Shown piece after piece: positions 54,052 through 64,000 of a DNA stretch of 64,000 nt (position 1 is its first letter; each line of letters begins with the position of its first letter). Made by a program: the position numbers and the translations under genes. Location: the NCBI GenBank assembly GCA_039583875.1, contig CM077147.1:110406124-110470123 (forward strand). Direction: 5' to 3'. A model generated the notes under the pieces. The model ran no database searches. It was given only the letters and a program-made list of their open reading frames with translations, and was not told where the DNA came from. The stretch comes from Platanthera guangdongensis (Eukaryota > Streptophyta > Magnoliopsida > Asparagales > Orchidaceae).

Positions 54052-55059
54052 AATAGAGTATGCTGGTGATTTTAAAACTTTTACAACTGTTGTTGTATTT
54101 TAGGTGTGTGTGCAGGGAAGCAAATACAATAAATCAAGATGCAGCAACTATCTAATCACAGCACATTCACAGAGCAAGGCCAGAAAACAAAAAGAAAAGA
54201 AAGCAACCAGATGACACAAAAATTTTATAGTGGTTCCCCAAATCTGGGTAGTCCACTCTTCTACCACCCTGGTAGGAATCCACTGCAGGAAGGGGTTGAT
54301 CAGGTGTCCTGGCACCAATGGGGTTTTGATCAGGTTCCCAAAAACCAAACCCTCAAGTCTTTTGGAGGGAGACTTGCAAACAAAATAATTTTGAAGGGAA
54401 TTAAAACCCTGTACAGAGGTGGAGTGAGAGGGTGATGAGGTCTTCTCTTTCTCAAGTCAATTGAGAAGACTTGTGGATTGTTGTTTAGCAGCTTTGCTCC
54501 CCGTGAGATGTAGAATGAATCAGGAAGAATGCTGGAGCACTGCTTCAGGGTGATAGGTCTTCAAAGACCTAGATTTCCTGGTCCAGAGAAAGTCTCCAGG
54601 AACTTCTTGTGACTGATATGAATGTATTGTCTTTGAAGTTATCCTGAGTACAAGCAGATGAAGAAGACTCTTGATATTGATGTAGTGTTCTTCTTCTTCT
54701 TCTTCTTCTTGATCAGTTTCTCTCTGGGCCAAGAATGAATTCCTTTTTCTTTGTTGTCTGAATCACTGTCTGTCCCTTTTTTTGTTGTTGTGTCTGACTG
54801 TATTACTCACTCTTTCTGTATATCTCAATGTCTCATAAGAAACATTCGAATTTTGAATATAGAGTAGTAATGGCAGACGGCCTGGAAAGGAAGCAGCAAT
54901 TAATTATTTCCCCAACTGTTTCCATGGGAAAATGGCATGTAATAATCCAGGATTAACTTCGCATTCTAACGGTAGTATTCTGGGAAGAACTGCCATTAAA
55001 TGTTCAGGAATCAGCGCCATGGAATGAGACGGGAACGGAAGAAGACCTAGTCTGGAATC

Positions 55060-55525
55060 GTCGACCGAAGAACATGATTTGTCGAACTGAGTTTTGAGTT
55101 CGTCGAGCTGAGTCTGAGTTCGTCGAGCTAAGCTGAGTTCATCGAGCTGAGCAGAGTTCGTCGAGCTGAGTTGAGTTCGTCGAGCTGACGGTCTTCATTC
55201 GTTGAACAGACAATCTTCAATATCAGACAATCTTTATTCGTTGAGCAGAGAACTAAATTCGTCGAGATGAGAACTGAAGTCGTCGACCTGAGAATCTTAG
55301 AACTTGAGGTCCAAGTTCGTCGAGCTCAGAAAGTAATTCGTCGACCAAAGCTTGAAGTTGGACTTAGATAAATTCTGAAGTAGTCCTGATAATGCTTGAA
55401 GTAGAATCCCGGTGTTCGTCGAACAAAGAACATAGTTCGTCGAGCTCAGCACTACGAATTGTCTCACAATCGTCGAGCGCAGAACTCCCTTCGTCAAGCT
55501 GAGTTCGACGAACGTCGAACTCATT
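55060..55525. repeat. E7 LTR array of TTCGTCGA boxes
   Basis: About 18 boxes of the GTTCGTCGAGCTGAG / TTCGTCGAACTGAG type are spaced by 15 to 35 bases. The core TCGTCGA / TCGACGA contains TCGA. The array lies upstream of the LTR promoter region on the minus strand. Confidence 0.85.
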
Positions 55526-55705
55526 TCACTTAGTCTGAAAAACTGATAGATCTGGAGTTCCTGATGGTCTTGAGGAAGGCTGGTCCATCTGAAGTTGAGA
55601 TAGAGGACTGTCCTACACTCTAAGACATAAACTTGACCCAGACTATACATGATGGGTCACATCCTAAGTCAGTGGACCTACCCCAAATCAACTAGGGATC
55701 CAACA

Positions 55706-55720
55706 ATCTCCCCCTATTTG
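55706..55720 (-). promoter_or_regulatory. E7 polypurine tract
   Basis: The minus strand reads CAAATAGGGGGAGAT directly before TGTTGGATCCC. It is an uninterrupted version of the tract in E2 and E3. Confidence 0.85.
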
Positions 55721-55894
55721 CGTGAGGTCACTAACAGAGACTCCAAGCAAAGAACAAACAAAAAAACAAAGCAAAATTAAGAAATATATCTGGCAGAGAA
55801 TTTACAACACATGCATCAGATATATATACATACAGGCTTTATTTTAATACAGGATATAGTCTGAAATAGAAGAAGAAATGAAATAACCACAGAA
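55721..55894 (-). other. E7 3' untranslated stretch
   Basis: AT-rich non-coding sequence between the ORF3 stop and the purine tract. Confidence 0.6.
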
Positions 55895-58666
55895 TTACTT
55901 CTCTGTCTTCTTCTGTTTTAGCTTGTCTCCTGGTGCTTTATCTCCTGCCTTTTTGAAAATGATTTCCCTATTGGGATCTGAAGCTTGAGTCTTGGTCATA
56001 GTCATGTCAGCTGCCCCTATGATGTTCAGTGAAGTGCCTCAGGGGACAACTGCTTCTGGGTGAAGATGCATGTACTCATCAACATTGAGTAGCTTGTTTC
56101 CTTTCCCAAATCTCTTTAGCTCATCTCTCATGTACTGAGACATAGTAGTTAAGCCTGTTGTGTCCTTGCCTTCAGCTTTAGCTTTGTTGATTAGAGATAA
56201 GCCAATGAGCTCTTAGAACCTTGCCATTCTAGCTGTGTTGGCTGTTTCTGGATCTTCAGGAGGAGAATAGGGCCTTTCAGCTTCATGTTCCTTATTTTCC
56301 TGGTGCTGTTGCTGCTGTTGTTGATGGTGTTGTCTGCCTGAAGATGGTGGCCTTGGCTGACTACCACCAGAAGATCTCCATGTTTGTCTCTGATAAGTTT
56401 GAATATGGGCAGATCTCTGAGGGCCAGAGCCAGAGGCACCTGCTGCTGGAGGAGGAGGAGGATCCTTTCTGTATCTATGAACTGGGGGAGGAGAGTATCT
56501 CCTACTCCTCTTCTTCTCTCTTTGCTGGTTCTTTGATAGCCACATCCATGCAGGCATCCCTTTGTAAGGAGCAACATTGTGCAGAATATAGTATGGAGTG
56601 TCTACGGTGGGATTAGGCTTGGGAGCAGGAGGAGGAGCCTTCCTTTTCTTAGAAAGCAACTTCTTTTTCTTTTTAGCAGCCTCCTCATCTGATTCATCAT
56701 CATCATCATCATCAGAACCTGAACTCTGAGGATTGTCATACAGAGCATTCAACTTCCTCAGGGTTTCATCAGGAATGATAAGAGGTTTTTCTTGAGGGGG
56801 GATAGAAGGTTCAGAGGGTGAGGGTTCAACAGCAGTAGAGACAGAGCTTTCAGCTGCTGCCTTGTTCTCTTCTTCAATGTCTGCCAGAATGAGCTCATCC
56901 AGATCAGGCATGGGAGAATCATCCATGACAAAATCTGGGATAGAGCAGATGTTTGGAATAGACACGGGAATTGGGATAGCAGTAGGAGCAGCAAAGGTGT
57001 CACAGAGTTGCTTGGCAACTGCTGGACTAGCTGGAGAGGTATACTAGACAATAGCCAAATATGGCTTAGCAACCTCTGCTGAAGGAAGCTTCATATATAC
57101 AGAATCAAAGGTATGAAGTATCTCAGATAAATTAACTGTGGGATTTATAAAGAAATCACCAGCAGTTGTTATTGTATCTACTAACTCATCAAAGCTAATG
57201 TCAGTGTCCATAAATTGAATAAAATCAATGTTTTCAGAATCAAAATCTATAGTTATATCTGTAACTGCAACTGCATTATCAAGCACTGCATCAACTGTAT
57301 CTGTATTATCAAAAATTGTATCTGCATTATCAAAAACTGTTTTGTCAAAAACTGTATCAGCCTCTGCAGCTGCTGCACCAGCTTCATCATGGAGCATCTG
57401 GCCCTGCCTGGGTTCAGGAGAACCTAGAGCCAGGCCCTTGAATGAAGAGGGGGCATCAGAAAGGGCTGTGATTTGTGCAGATAAAGAATTAATGGAATTC
57501 ACCAGAGGTGTAATGGCCTCTGTGATGAGTGATTGAATGAGAGGAGTCAGAAGAGAGATGATGGAGGGAATGGTGGAAGAGTCCAGAAGTGGAGAAAGAA
57601 TGGTGGAGGGAATAGAAGCAGAGGAGGAAGGAAGAACATGTGGAGGGGATAATGGAGGGAGAACAGTGTGTGGTTCAGTGGGTATGGTGTAGGATGGAAT
57701 AGCGGATAGGTGTGGGGGAAGAGGGGATTGAGGAGGTGAGAGAATATGGGTTTCAGTGGGGGAAACTGCAGGTGTAGGGATATGTGCAAGATCAGGCGGT
57801 GGAGATTGATGGTGAGGTGGAGTCAATTGAGGTGTAGGAGGAGTGGGAAGAGATTGGGGAGGTGGAATGGCCTCTGCAGTGTCAGGGTGGGGAGTGACCT
57901 TGACGGTCCTTGTGCTCTCAGAAGCGTTGATGGAGGAGGTGGAACCCTTGGAGGGTTTGGTGATTGTCCTCTCCCATCTGCCAAACAAGGCGCAGGTAAG
58001 GCGCTTGCTGGCATTGATGAATGTGGTTGGGGAGACCAAATATTCACTGGCCTTTTCCTGTAGGAAAATCCCCAGGATTCTGCCGTAGCAGACTTCCTTC
58101 TTTCTTGTTTTCTTCTTGATTAGGTCAAAGAAGACCATGCCCCAATCGACCTGTCGTTTGTTGAGCATTGTGCACATAATCAGGAATTGATGGCGAGTGA
58201 TATAGTCATGTGCCGAGTGCTTGCCCATCAGAATTTTTCCTACAATGTCGGCCAAAAATTGATAGGCGGCAGACAGTTGCTTCTTCAGAAGCTTATTAGG
58301 GTTGCTGCCGGAGAAACCCATTACCTTCAACATATCAGAATATTCTTCAGCATCCATTTCCAAGTTGTCTTCACCATTGATCAGGCCAAAAATTTCAGAA
58401 AGTACTGCTGGAGACAGGGAAACGGCAGTGTTTCTAATATGTCCTGTCAGATTTCAATCTTCAGAAACTGTTGCAGTGTACACCCATTCTCTTATATCGG
58501 TTGAGTGTAGCTTGATGCTGCGAGTCATGAAATCCTTGAGATGCAATTCTTCAAGTAATTCCAGGATATAAAGAAAGATTGGATCTGAATTTTGGAAAGA
58601 CTCAAAATCCATGGAGAATGCTGCATCAAACTTCATCGCCGCAAGTGCTCCTGGAGGAATCACCAT
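55895..58666 (-). pseudogene. E7 ORF3 (envelope-position protein), four stops
   Basis: An ATG at 58666 (MVIPPGALAAMKF) starts one frame of 924 codons to a TAA at 55895-55897, broken only by in-frame stops at 58454 (TGA), 57044 (TAG), 56213 (TAA) and near 56015 (TGA). The N-terminal domain (about residues 40-205) has REWVYTATV, LSEIFGL, FLADIVGKILMGKHSAHDYI (about 137-155), WGMVFFDLI and YGRILGIFL. A long Pro/Ser/Thr-rich segment follows (57900-57560), then an Asp-rich part (57330-57180), an acidic/Lys-rich patch (56720-56640) and a Gln/His-rich tract near 56310. No signal peptide or membrane helix is visible. The same N-terminal blocks occur in E2 and E3. Function unknown; possibly related to the putative plant transposon protein domain. 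Confidence 0.78.
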
Positions 58667-58774
58667 TGATGACCTGCAAAGAAAATCACAGAGAAAACGG
58701 CGATCAAGAGCAAAGGAACTGAAAGCGCGGGATGAAGGTCGAAGAAAACCTAGATATAAGATTTTCGGAATATG

Positions 58775-59045
58775 AATCGACAGGCTCCGTTCCACAAAAA
58801 GAGACAGTTCTTCGAACTGAGGTCGACAAAATAAGTTAGAGGTGAGTAGTTCGTCGAACTCATTTCGAAGAATTGAAAATAGTTCGTCGAACTCCGTTCG
58901 ACGAAATGGTTTCTGAAGCAAGGTTCGTCGATCTCCGGTCGACGAAAATTGTTTCCACACAGAGAATTCGTCGATCTCCGTTCGACGAGAATCTCTCAAA
59001 CTTTCCCTAATTCGACGAACTCTGGAAAATTCTTCGAATGCAGAC
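58775..59045. repeat. E7 box cluster upstream of ORF3
   Basis: About ten boxes of the GTTCGTCGAACTC / TTCGACGAA type lie between the pol stop (59051) and the ORF3 ATG. Read through in frame they give EFDE and DRRT motifs, which extends the apparent open frame upstream to 58999; the ATG at 58666 is the more likely start because it lies after the boxes and matches the spacing in E2 and E3. Confidence 0.8.
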
Positions 59046-59050
59046 AGAAA

Positions 59051-62000
59051 TTAATTTAACTCTTCTCCATTAATCATTCCCAGTTGATTTATAAAGAACA
59101 GATGGGTTTTCTCATCTAAAGGTTTGGTGAAAATGTCTTCTCTCTGTAAATCAGTAGGAATATGAATCAAGTTAATCTTCTTTTTGTCTACATTATCTCT
59201 AATGAAATGATGTCTTATTTCAATATGTTTAGTCCTAGAATGATGAACTGGATTCTGAGCTATAGCAATAGCACTTGTATTATCACAAAATAAGGTTGAA
59301 TTATTTAAGTTGAAACCATAATCTAAGAACTGGTTTTGTATCCATAGCATCTGTGAATAGCAGCTGCCAGCAGCCATATACTCTGCCTCAGCAGTTGATG
59401 TAGACACAGATGTCTGCTTTTTGCAAAACCAAGAGACAAGTCTCATACCCAGGAACTGGCAAGTTCCAGAGATACTTTTCCTGTCCACTCTACATCCAGC
59501 ATAGTCTGCATCTGAGTATCCAGTTAACTCAAATTCTGACTCTGCAGGATACCAGAGTCCTAAACTAGGACAACTCTTTATATATCTCAAAATCCTTTTT
59601 AGAAAAATAAGATGAGATTCTTTAGGATTCACTTGGAATCTAGCACAAAGACATGTGGCAAACATTATATCAGGCCTGCTAGCTATTAAGTATAATAGGG
59701 ATCCAACAATTGCACTATAATGTTTATGATCTACAGGTTTCCCTGCTACATCAGAATCCACAACAGCATTGGTAGCCATAGTTGTTTTCATTCCTAAAGC
59801 ATCCCCCATCCCAAACTTTTTAATAAGTTCTTTAGCATACTTAGATTGGGAGAGGAAGATACCATCAGGGAGCTGCTTCACTTAGAGACCAAGGAAGTAG
59901 GAAAGCTCACACATACTACTCATCTCAAATTTGGAATGCATGAGGTCAGCAAACCTCTTGCACAATTTGAGATCAGTAGACCCAAAAATAATGTCATCCA
60001 CATATATTTGTACCAATAAGATTTGGTCCTTATGATGTCTAGTGAAAAGTGTTTTATCTATGGTTCCTCTTGTAAATTTATGCTCTAAAATAAAGCTAGC
60101 TAGGGTCTCATACCAAGCTCTTGGAGCTTGCTTTAAACCATAGAGAGCTTTATGCAATTTGTAAACATAAGAGGGTTGAGTTAGAGAGATAAAACCTGGA
60201 GGTGTTCTACATAAACCTCTTCTTGAAGTACATCATTCAGAAAGGCACTCTTAACATCCATCTGGAATACTTTGAACTTTTTGTAGGCTGCATAGGCTAG
60301 GAATATTCCAATGGCATCCAACCTTGCAACAGGGGCAAAGGTTTGGTCATAGTCTATTCCTTCCTCTTGCCTATAGCCTTGAGCAACAAGTCTAGCCTTG
60401 TTTCTTACTATGTTCCCTTGTGCATCAAATTTGTTCCTATAGAACCATTTGGTTCCAATAACTGGGTAGTTATGGGGTCTTGGAACCAAATCTCAAACTC
60501 TACATCTCTCAAATTGATTTAGTTCCTCTTGCATTGCAAGAATACAGTGGGGATCTTGCTCAGCTTCATGGATGGTGAGAGGTTCAATTTGAGAGAGAAA
60601 ACAGGCATGCATCAAGTCTTGATTGAGCTGATGTCTTGTCTGTACACCAACTGAAATGTCTCCAATCACTTGTGATCTGGGGTGATCTCTAAGTGTGACA
60701 AGATTAGTTGGTGGAGTTGGTTGAGCAACAGCTTCTGTAAATAATTCCTCTTGAGGAATGGTACTGGCTGTTGATGGAAGTTCAGTTACTTCCTCTTGGA
60801 CTTCTTCTTCACTATCTTCAGCAGCCTGTGGAGTGGGATGAGTTGGAACCTCTTGGGTAAGGTTTAGTCCATCCATAGACTCACATAGTGGTGAAACCTG
60901 CAAAAAACTATTGGTAGAAATGTATTCCTCCTTATAAGACATGTTAGCTTCATCAAAAGACACATGAACAGATTCTTCAATTTTAAGGGATGATTTGTTG
61001 AAAACCCTATAGGCCTTGCTTACTTGGGAATATCCTAGAAAAATCCCTTCTTCTGCCTTAGCCTCAAATTTTCTAATGTATCTTTTGTTATTAGTGTGGA
61101 TGTAACATATGCAACCAAAAACTTTAAAGTAAGTGATTTTAGGTTTCTTTTCTTTAAGTAATTCATAGGGGGTCTTATGTTTTAGTTTATGTATAAGACA
61201 TCTGTTCAGGACATAGTTAGCTGTGTTTACAGCTTCTGCCCAAAAGGATAGAGGCATGTAAGCATCTGCTAACAATGTACATGCAGCTTCAATGAGTGTC
61301 CTATTTTTCCTTTCAGCATCCCCATTTTGTTGGGGAGTTCTAGGAGCTGAGAAGCACTGCCTGATACCTTCCTTCTCACAGAACTCATGCATAACAAGAG
61401 ACTCAAACTCTGTGCCATGATCACTTCTGATCAATGTAACATGAGTAGAGAACTCAATCTGTATGGTCCTGAGAAAATCTATAAGAACTTTGAATGTATC
61501 TGACTTAGCTCTCAGAAAGGCTACCCAACTGAATCTGGAGAAATCATCAACAATGACTAAGGTGTAAGACTTCCCTCCTAGGCTTTGTACTGCAATGGGT
61601 CCAAAAAGATCCACATGAAACAGATACAATATCCTAGGTGAATCACTTTTATTAATGGATTTGAAACTAGTTTTAGTTTGCTTGCCTAGTTGACAAGCCC
61701 TGCATAGGCTTTCCTTCTTGTAGGGACCAGAAGGTAAACCTCTAACAAGGTTGTCTTTAGATAACCTAGATATGTTCTTAAGGTTTACATGTCCTAGCCT
61801 TTTGTACCATAACTCATTTTGGTTACTAGTGATATTGAGTAAACAAATATCAGTTGTGGCAGAAATGAAATCTACTAAATATATGTTTCCTTGTCTAAGT
61901 CCAATTAAAATAGTTTGGTTTTTATCATTTATAATAGAGCAAGAGGTAGAGTTGAAATGTACCTGATAACTTTCATCACATAATTGACTTATGGATATAA

Positions 62001-62235
62001 GGTTATGTTTAAGTCCTCTTACATATGTCACCTTTTTGAAGGTCACTGCTCCAATACTTACTCTTTCATATCCTTCTGACTGACCACTCTTTGAGTCTCC
62101 AAATATCACCTTTGGTACTAGCTTGGACTTATAGCTTGAGAGATTTGCTTTGCTGCCAGTCATGTGCTTGGAGAAGCCACTGTCCAGGTACCAGGTCTGA
62201 CTTAACCTTGGACAGCTCTTCACCTGTACCTGCAT
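59051..62235 (-). pseudogene. E7 pol (protease, integrase, RT, RNase H), nearly intact
   Basis: An open segment of 580 codons (62235-60493) has the protease WYLDSGFSKHMTG (the Cys of DSGC changed to Phe), the zinc part (RLGHVNLKNI, CRACQLGKQTKTSF) and an integrase core with HVDLFGP, DDFSRFSW, IRSDHGTEF and NGDAERKNR, so all three acidic residues are present. A stop at 60493 precedes the reverse transcriptase ([21 protein letters not shown]). A frame change near 60180 and a stop at 59882 interrupt it; the catalytic motif is YVDDIIFGS. RNase H (GYSDADYAGC, AEAEYMAAGSC, HIEIRHHFIRD) runs to the stop at 59051. It would supply processing, copying and integration. Confidence 0.9.
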
Positions 62236-62248
62236 TAAAAAATAAAGC

Positions 62249-64000
62249 TCAAATGTTCTTGACCCAGGTTACCTTGGGTCCTTGGTTTGGCTGAAAAGTA
62301 AAACTAGAAATGACTGATAAGGCAGGTTGAGACTTATACCCGAGAGGGTGATATCTCTTAGGTGGGATTATCCAATCAGCTACTGGATTAAATGTCTTGT
62401 TAGCTGCTTTAAAATTTCTATAGGAGAAATGATTTATATTTGGTCGTTCTGGGATCGACGAATTATTGTGAGTTCGTCGACCAGAGTTCGACGAATGGGG
62501 ATGAGATCGTCGACCTCCACTCAGAGAATGACCATGGTCATTTTCTGCGTCCCACGTTCGTCGACCTCTTCTCGACGAACCATACACAGTTCGTCGATCG
62601 CAGTTGGACGAATAATTATTTCTGAAGTTTGCGTTCAGCGTTCGTCGATCGGGATTCGACGAACTTGCAGTATTTCGTCGATCTGTGTTCGACGAATTCT
62701 GCTGAACTTGGTTTTTAACAGCTTTCTTTTGTTTTCTGTTTCTATTGTCTAGGGGATTTGACTTGTTTTCTGACATGGGTTTTTCAATTAGTTTCTTTTT
62801 ACCCTTAGCAGTGATAAACTTTATGGGAGTAGAAAGTATATTCTTCTTTATTATGGGGGGTAAACTTGAAGAATCACCCAAGCCCAGCCTGCCATTTAAT
62901 CTGGCATTTACTGTGCTTGTGATATCCATCAGCTTGAGACTTCTCCCATTGAGAGATTGCTCAAGTTGTTTTGCCTCACATAATTCAGATTTTAACTTGA
63001 TTATCTGTTCATTAGCTAGTGTCAATTGATCAGTTAGTTTTCTATTTTTTGTGCTGGCAGATTCAAGGTTTTCTAGTCTGGTCCTCAAGGTTTTTATTTC
63101 TTTCTCTGAGTTTATTAGATCCATGCACATAGTTTTAAATTCTACTTTAAATAAATCAGAATTGAAATCAAAACTAGAAATCACCTGATCAGCCTCTGAG
63201 TCCGAGGCACCTTCATCTTCAGAATCCTCTTCTGATCCACAGTTGCTTCTGGAGGTATCTATTGCCATTAGGCACACCTCCTTAGATCTGGCTTCTTCCT
63301 CTTCTTCACTGGAGCTGGAGGAGGATGTTTCCTCTTCTGTGTCACTCTAGGACTCAGCAACAAATCCTTTATCTTTCCTTTTATATTTGTTGGAGGAGGG
63401 TCTGCTGCTTTGTTTTCTTTTGGAATCCTTGTCCCTGCCCTTGTCATTTTTCTGATTCTCTGGGCATTCTGAAATATAGTGCCCAGGCTTTCTGCATCCA
63501 AAACACACAACCTCCTTAGTTGGTGTCTTGTCATATTTGGGCTTATCATCCTGCCTGGATGATTTTCTTCTAAAGTCCTTTCTTGCCATTTTGTAAAATC
63601 TTTTGACAAAAAGACTCATTAACTCTTCATTGGATGTAGATGTTTCATTGTCTTCAGAAGCTTTGAAGGCCAAGATGTGCTACTTCCTAACTGTGGTAGT
63701 TTCCTTCTGTTCTGCTGCCTCTCTTGATTTGACAAGCTGCTCATATGACTTCAGCTTGCCTAACAGAGATTATGTTGAAATCTCATTGAGGCTTCTGGCT
63801 TCTTTGATTGGCCAGATTCTGGAATCACATGAACTGGGGAAACATATCAGTATCTTGTCATTCACCTCAGTTAAGGTGATGTCTTTGTCAAGAGTCTTGA
63901 TTTCACTGATGATTGAACTTAATCTATTGTACATCTCAGCCACAGATTCTGTCTCATCCTTTTTGAAATTCTCATAGAGAGAAATGAGACTGGATCTCCT
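62249..64000 (-). pseudogene. E7 gag (UBN2-type), 3' part, box-invaded
   Basis: From the window edge the minus strand reads SLISLYENFKKDETESVAEM and LTEVNDKILICFPSS, the copia gag core. Stops follow at about 63770 and 63680. A zinc knuckle CFGCRKPGHYISEC lies near 63495. After a stop at 63347 an open frame of 342 codons (63277-62249) begins with an acidic and coiled-coil part and then a stretch of repeated DRRT and SGRRT motifs encoded by TTCGACGAA boxes (62450-62700). It ends just before the protease and in another frame than pol. The protein would form the particle. Confidence 0.8.
62450..62700. repeat. E7 boxes inside the gag-pol coding region
   Basis: About ten TTCGTCGACC / GTTCGACGAA boxes, the same type as in the LTR and upstream of ORF3, lie in the coding sequence between the second half of gag and the protease. 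Translated they give repeated DRRT, GRRT and SRRGRRT. The frame stays open through the array. Confidence 0.8.

Larger units (their letters stand above)
54011..55705 (-). repeat. E7 3' LTR
   Basis: Starts TGAAGGTGTTAG (or TGTTAG at 54017) and ends GGATCCAACA. It contains the poly-C box at 54038-54051 and the TCGTCGAGCTGA array at 55060-55525. A TATA-like ATATACAG on the minus strand lies near 54820. The start TGAAGG parallels TGAAAG of E3. Confidence 0.82.
54011..64000 (-). mobile_element. E7: copia (Sirevirus-like) element, 5' end outside window
   Basis: From left to right on the plus strand: 3' LTR (54011-55705), purine tract, ORF3, box cluster, pol and most of gag, which runs off the right edge. 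All are on the minus strand. It is the best preserved element: pol has one stop, one frame change and one further stop after the palm; ORF3 has four stops. The 5' LTR, primer site and right target duplication would be beyond 64000. Confidence 0.88.

Noticed and set aside
56191..57072. Alternative minus-strand frames of 128 and 104 codons
   Set aside because: They overlap the long E7 ORF3 frame, which alone carries the blocks shared with E2 and E3.
58454..58999. Taking 58999 as the ORF3 start
   Set aside because: The codons from 58999 to about 58780 are translated palindromic boxes. The ATG at 58666 gives the same block spacing as in E2 and E3.

Overview
The window is eukaryotic and almost certainly plant nuclear DNA. 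It contains Ty1/copia and Ty3/gypsy long-terminal-repeat (LTR) retrotransposons, an initiator-tRNA-Met-type primer binding site, a tRNA-derived short element and GC-rich tandem arrays. I found no convincing host gene. The copia elements show several hallmarks published for the plant-specific Sirevirus genus: symmetric repeated boxes in the LTR upstream of the TATA box, more boxes 5' of an extra ORF in the envelope position, a poly-C box near the LTR end, and a conserved purine-tract/LTR junction. A eudicot is likely; the species cannot be read from this window.

The layout is a Russian-doll nest about five levels deep, and nearly all elements lie on the minus strand. E1 (Ty3/gypsy, about 2430-6893) is broken in its gag by E2 (copia, from 6894). 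E2 is broken in its RNase H by E3 (copia, 12181-49927, target duplication GGAGA) and again at 50124 by E6 (a non-coding gypsy-like LTR). E3 holds three insertions: a plus-strand gag-only element TRG (13832-21834, duplication ATCAT), E5 (a 4.9-kb probable solo LTR with a 147-bp satellite, 25002-29948, duplication TCGAC), and E4 (gypsy, 37101-49787, duplication ACTTG). E4 holds E8 (gypsy, 41035 to about 47071), and a cluster of three tRNA-derived short elements sits at E4's right edge. E6 is cut by E7 (copia, 54011 to beyond 64000), the least damaged element.

Region by region: 1-2430 is unassigned non-coding sequence with tandem repeats; 2430-6893 E1; 6894-12180 the 3' part of E2; 12181-13831 the E3 3' LTR; 13832-21834 TRG; 21840-24750 E3 ORF3; 25002-29948 E5; 29954-35763 E3 pol, gag and primer site; 35764-37100 E3 5' LTR; 37101-49787 E4, E8 and the short-element cluster; 49788-50123 the end of the E3 LTR and more E2; 50124-54010 E6; 54011-64000 E7.

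The strongest observation is that three different copia families (E2, E3, E7) carry, downstream of pol, a third ORF with the same N-terminal domain. Its blocks lie at nearly the same distance from the ATG (about residues 131-144). Each family also carries its own array of short palindromes with a shared TCGA core, both in the LTR and just upstream of that ORF. Related palindromes recur in the unrelated gypsy LTRs. All reading frames are degraded to some degree. Calls rest on reading motifs by eye; no database search was run.
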